Below the pieces are notes generated by a model, which made no database searches, was not told where the DNA came from, and was given only the letters and a program-made list of their open reading frames with translations. From an uncultured Candidatus Saccharibacteria bacterium (GTDB taxonomy: Bacteria; Patescibacteriota; Saccharimonadia; Saccharimonadales; Saccharimonadaceae), in the NCBI GenBank assembly GCA_948435375.1, contig CAOJGQ010000008.1, forward strand, positions 1-41,916: a DNA stretch of 41,916 bases, read 5' to 3'. Both the position numbers and the translations under genes were made by a program. How positions within the stretch are numbered: position 1 is the first letter of the stretch; each line of letters starts with the position of its first letter. This document shows positions 41,301 to 41,916 of the stretch, one piece after another.

Positions 41301-41861
41301 GAATTATATCAGAATTTGACGGGTGGGGAAGCTGGTGAGAGCGTACACTTGAAGAATTGGCCGGAAGCAAAGGAGATTGACCAGGAGGTGATTGACCAGA
41401 TGGCACGAGTGCGTGAGGTGATTAACGAAGGTCTGAAACTCAGGATGTATAAGGATGAGCACGAAGAACAGGTGCGAGTGCGACAACCACTGGCGAAGCT
41501 GGTTTATGTGGGGGCGGAATTGCCGGATTGGGGGATTGAGATTGTGAAGGACGAGGTGAACGTCAAAGAGGTTGAACAGGGTGAGAAGGCTTCGATCGAT
41601 AAGACGATTACCGAGGAACTGGGGCGCGAAGGCTGGGCGAGAGAGCTGATTCGAGTGGTGCAAGGTGCACGGAAGAAGGCGGGCCTGAATGTTGACGATC
41701 GGATTCGGCTGAGCGTGAGCCAGGAGATTCCGGCGGAATGGGTGGAGACTGTGAAGCGAGAGGTTTTGGCGGAAGAGCTGAGCCAGGAGGGGAATTATGC
41801 TTATGATGAGATTGTGAAGGTGGTAGGGGAGAATTTGACGGTTAGTCTTGAGAAAATCTAG
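38307..41861 (+). CDS. ileS: Isoleucyl-tRNA synthetase with an inserted phosphatase-like domain
   Basis: 1184 aa from the leaderless start at 38307 (TATAAT 38292-38297; an ATG at 38298 abuts the -10 and is less likely). Class I synthetase: HIGH-region PHHGTLLSS at about residues 54-62, CP1 editing domain, KMSKS at GRKMSKSLGNY, tRNA-binding C-terminal helices. Catalytic-core features (GWDCHGLPAE, DCWFESGSMPFAQLHYP) are normal. Two insertions are notable. At 39930-40382 (residues about 542-692) a domain reading ILFVCNTNIGRSQMAKAIY resembles low-molecular-weight phosphatases/ArsC (C546-x5-R552). At about 40639-40722 a 28-residue insertion lies between NTALAEIGAFG and AFKNVITTG; its DNA looks like a promoter. 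The frame is open throughout. Confidence 0.93.
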   Translation: MKYKAGERRRAAEYEKALVEWWKKNKTFEKSVEQRPIDNSYVFYDGPPFITGMPHHGTLLSSIVKDAVPRFWTMRGKRVERRWGWDCHGLPAENFVEKQLGITDRREIGTKWSLEDYILKARESMVANSETWEGTIDRIGRWVDFKGAYRTMNKDFMESVWWAFKKLYEAGKIYEGRKVLMYDTKFATPVSKSEVTMDNDAYQTVTDPSAYVKFELFDDPEGPTYFLAWTTTPWTLPANMALAVNSEMEYATVLLKDTDEKLILAKSRLEAVMKGVEYEILSECKGESLVGLEYCGLMGEALVNVGEQVKGRGKVLAGDFVSDEDGTGIVHIAPAYGEDDYRICQESGVGFVDVLDEYGYYLPEAAEKLHEIGVRDTDERGIEIWAGNKFIAKCLEEKGIVWKIEYIKHEYPFNPRSKQRIMYRAFPSWFFDVQGQKELMLAQNENINWFPGYLKEGRFKKNIEQAPDWNLSRDRFWATAMPVWKGDKGTVKVVGSYAELKELSGVELEDYHRPWVDEIEFDLPVQSAGKRTDLKVDENSKILFVCNTNIGRSQMAKAIYNKLIGGKNAESAGVDVNSQEGATVALRDQKLAEKMGVKDYQSTARKVMLDKYDIDISDEPRMQMVPEILGKYDLVVNIAEKQQTPDWLRGENVIWWNISDAGLIKDRGDRLKASWGTVTEVEKRVQDLVNGKVIDDGIDNPVEMEHFKRIEKVLDCWFESGSMPFAQLHYPFENKEKFERNYPADFIVEYVGQVRAWFYYVHTVNTALAEIGAFGDDVDKNDSVCYNESISSEKGAICSGRKQLNAFKNVITTGTLAGNDGRKMSKSLGNYTDPNELMDKFSADALRFLLLSSPVLSGEDFALTDKDVSDVNRKLAMIWNVYDFFTTYAEVDGWEFVPGTCCLQPDEVENPLDKWIVSRLHELRDEITTGMEEYNIPKALSGILPFVDDLSNWFVRRSRRRFWKSEDDGDKAEAYRTLHYVLVKLAMLLAPFTPFLAEELYQNLTGGEAGESVHLKNWPEAKEIDQEVIDQMARVREVINEGLKLRMYKDEHEEQVRVRQPLAKLVYVGAELPDWGIEIVKDEVNVKEVEQGEKASIDKTITEELGREGWARELIRVVQGARKKAGLNVDDRIRLSVSQEIPAEWVETVKREVLAEELSQEGNYAYDEIVKVVGENLTVSLEKI
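39930..40382 (+). other. Low-molecular-weight phosphatase/ArsC-like domain inside ileS
   Basis: About 151 codons in frame within ileS, placed between the editing-domain part (VDEIEFDLPVQ) and the catalytic segment with DCWFESGS. Motif VCNTNIGRSQMAKA matches the C-x5-R-S phosphate loop of the LMW-PTP/ArsC family. NVIWWNISDAG may correspond to the general-acid Asp loop, but the usual Asp-Pro is Asp-Ala. Whether it is active is unknown. Confidence 0.75.
40639..40722 (+). other. Promoter-like insertion inside ileS
   Basis: TTGATA 40639-40644, a 17-nt spacer, TACAAT 40662-40667 preceded by GTGTGC. The next bases match the start of the leader at 4148-4181 at 28 of 34 positions. It codes for 28 extra residues absent from what I expect of IleRS in this family. 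Confidence 0.7.
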
Positions 41862-41916
41862 TTTGGTTTTTCGATTCTGTTCTAACGAAGGAGGCGCGCA
41901 GTATTGGAGCTTTGTA
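41862..41916. repeat. Start of another inverted-repeat unit (truncated by window end)
   Basis: Bases 41873-41890 (GATTCTGTTCTAACGAAG) match the outer arm at 20728-20745 closely, again just after a housekeeping stop codon. Another cassette cluster may follow beyond the window. Confidence 0.55.

Noticed and set aside
1-41916. DGR reverse transcriptase or template repeat in this window
   Set aside because: No reading frame with reverse transcriptase motifs and no AAY-rich copy of the variable core was found; if a DGR exists it is outside.

Overview
The window looks like a Patescibacteria (Candidate Phyla Radiation) genome, most probably Saccharibacteria (TM7). Evidence: small single-copy informational genes, short InfB and RecJ, a four-domain ribosomal protein S1, a KGG-motif mini-protein and a DUF5663-like protein, both of which I associate with Saccharibacteria, TGA used as a normal stop codon, and the end of a 16S rRNA gene that is not followed by tRNAs or 23S. 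The taxonomic call is from family recognition, not from a search.

Layout. 1-480: 3' end of 16S rRNA, its terminator and a promoter whose spacer holds a run of ten G. 539-4053: two repeat-containing (HNH_repeat-like) proteins of unknown function and a polysaccharide deacetylase. 4130-7076: a long structured leader, an unknown 451-aa protein, tRNA-Ile and tRNA-Ala, and a small membrane protein. 7077-8290: a large stem-loop and the first pair of variable cassettes. 8296-12836: KGG protein, metallopeptidase, rpsA, DUF2726-like protein, pyrF-like gene and an unknown gene. 12959-15776: second long leader, an unknown protein, tRNA-Asn and a metallopeptidase. 15959-20688: infB, four cassettes, a DUF5663-like gene, fmt-def. 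20689-27069: three cassettes, priA, a FemAB-type transferase, a winged-helix regulator and recJ. 27070-32964: two more cassettes, rpsU, adk, map, ftsA, ftsZ, nrdR and a thioredoxin-like gene. 33043-38275: an unknown gene divergent from a DEAH helicase with HNH_repeat domains, then an unknown helical protein. 38307-41861: an unusual ileS.

The most striking system is a set of at least eleven dispersed, promoterless cassettes of about 190 bp (7276-7780, 17914-18868, 20982-21757, 27339-27668). Each full-length copy encodes the same module: a head reading (S)PIYLTRGG or SIYLTRGG, a hypervariable core around GYYW, and a conserved end RWxGFTV. The module resembles the FISUMP/C-type-lectin-like variable domains of surface proteins. 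None is attached to a gene. In the four closest copies the differing codons keep their third base (T or C) while bases one and two change freely, the pattern expected if AAY codons had been mutated at adenines, as in diversity-generating retroelements. I read them as a silent archive of variable domains for an expressed surface protein outside the window. No reverse transcriptase, template repeat or expressed copy is visible here.

Two expression styles can be seen. Many housekeeping genes (def, priA, femAB-like, adk, ftsA, rpsU, ileS and others) have a TATAAT box only 6-9 nt before the ATG, so they are probably leaderless. Several orphan accessory genes instead have a near-identical strong promoter (TTGACW, 17 nt, GTGTGCTAYAATG) and a long hairpin-rich leader. 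A piece of such a promoter/leader is also embedded in the ileS coding sequence, which in addition carries an inserted low-molecular-weight phosphatase/ArsC-like domain.
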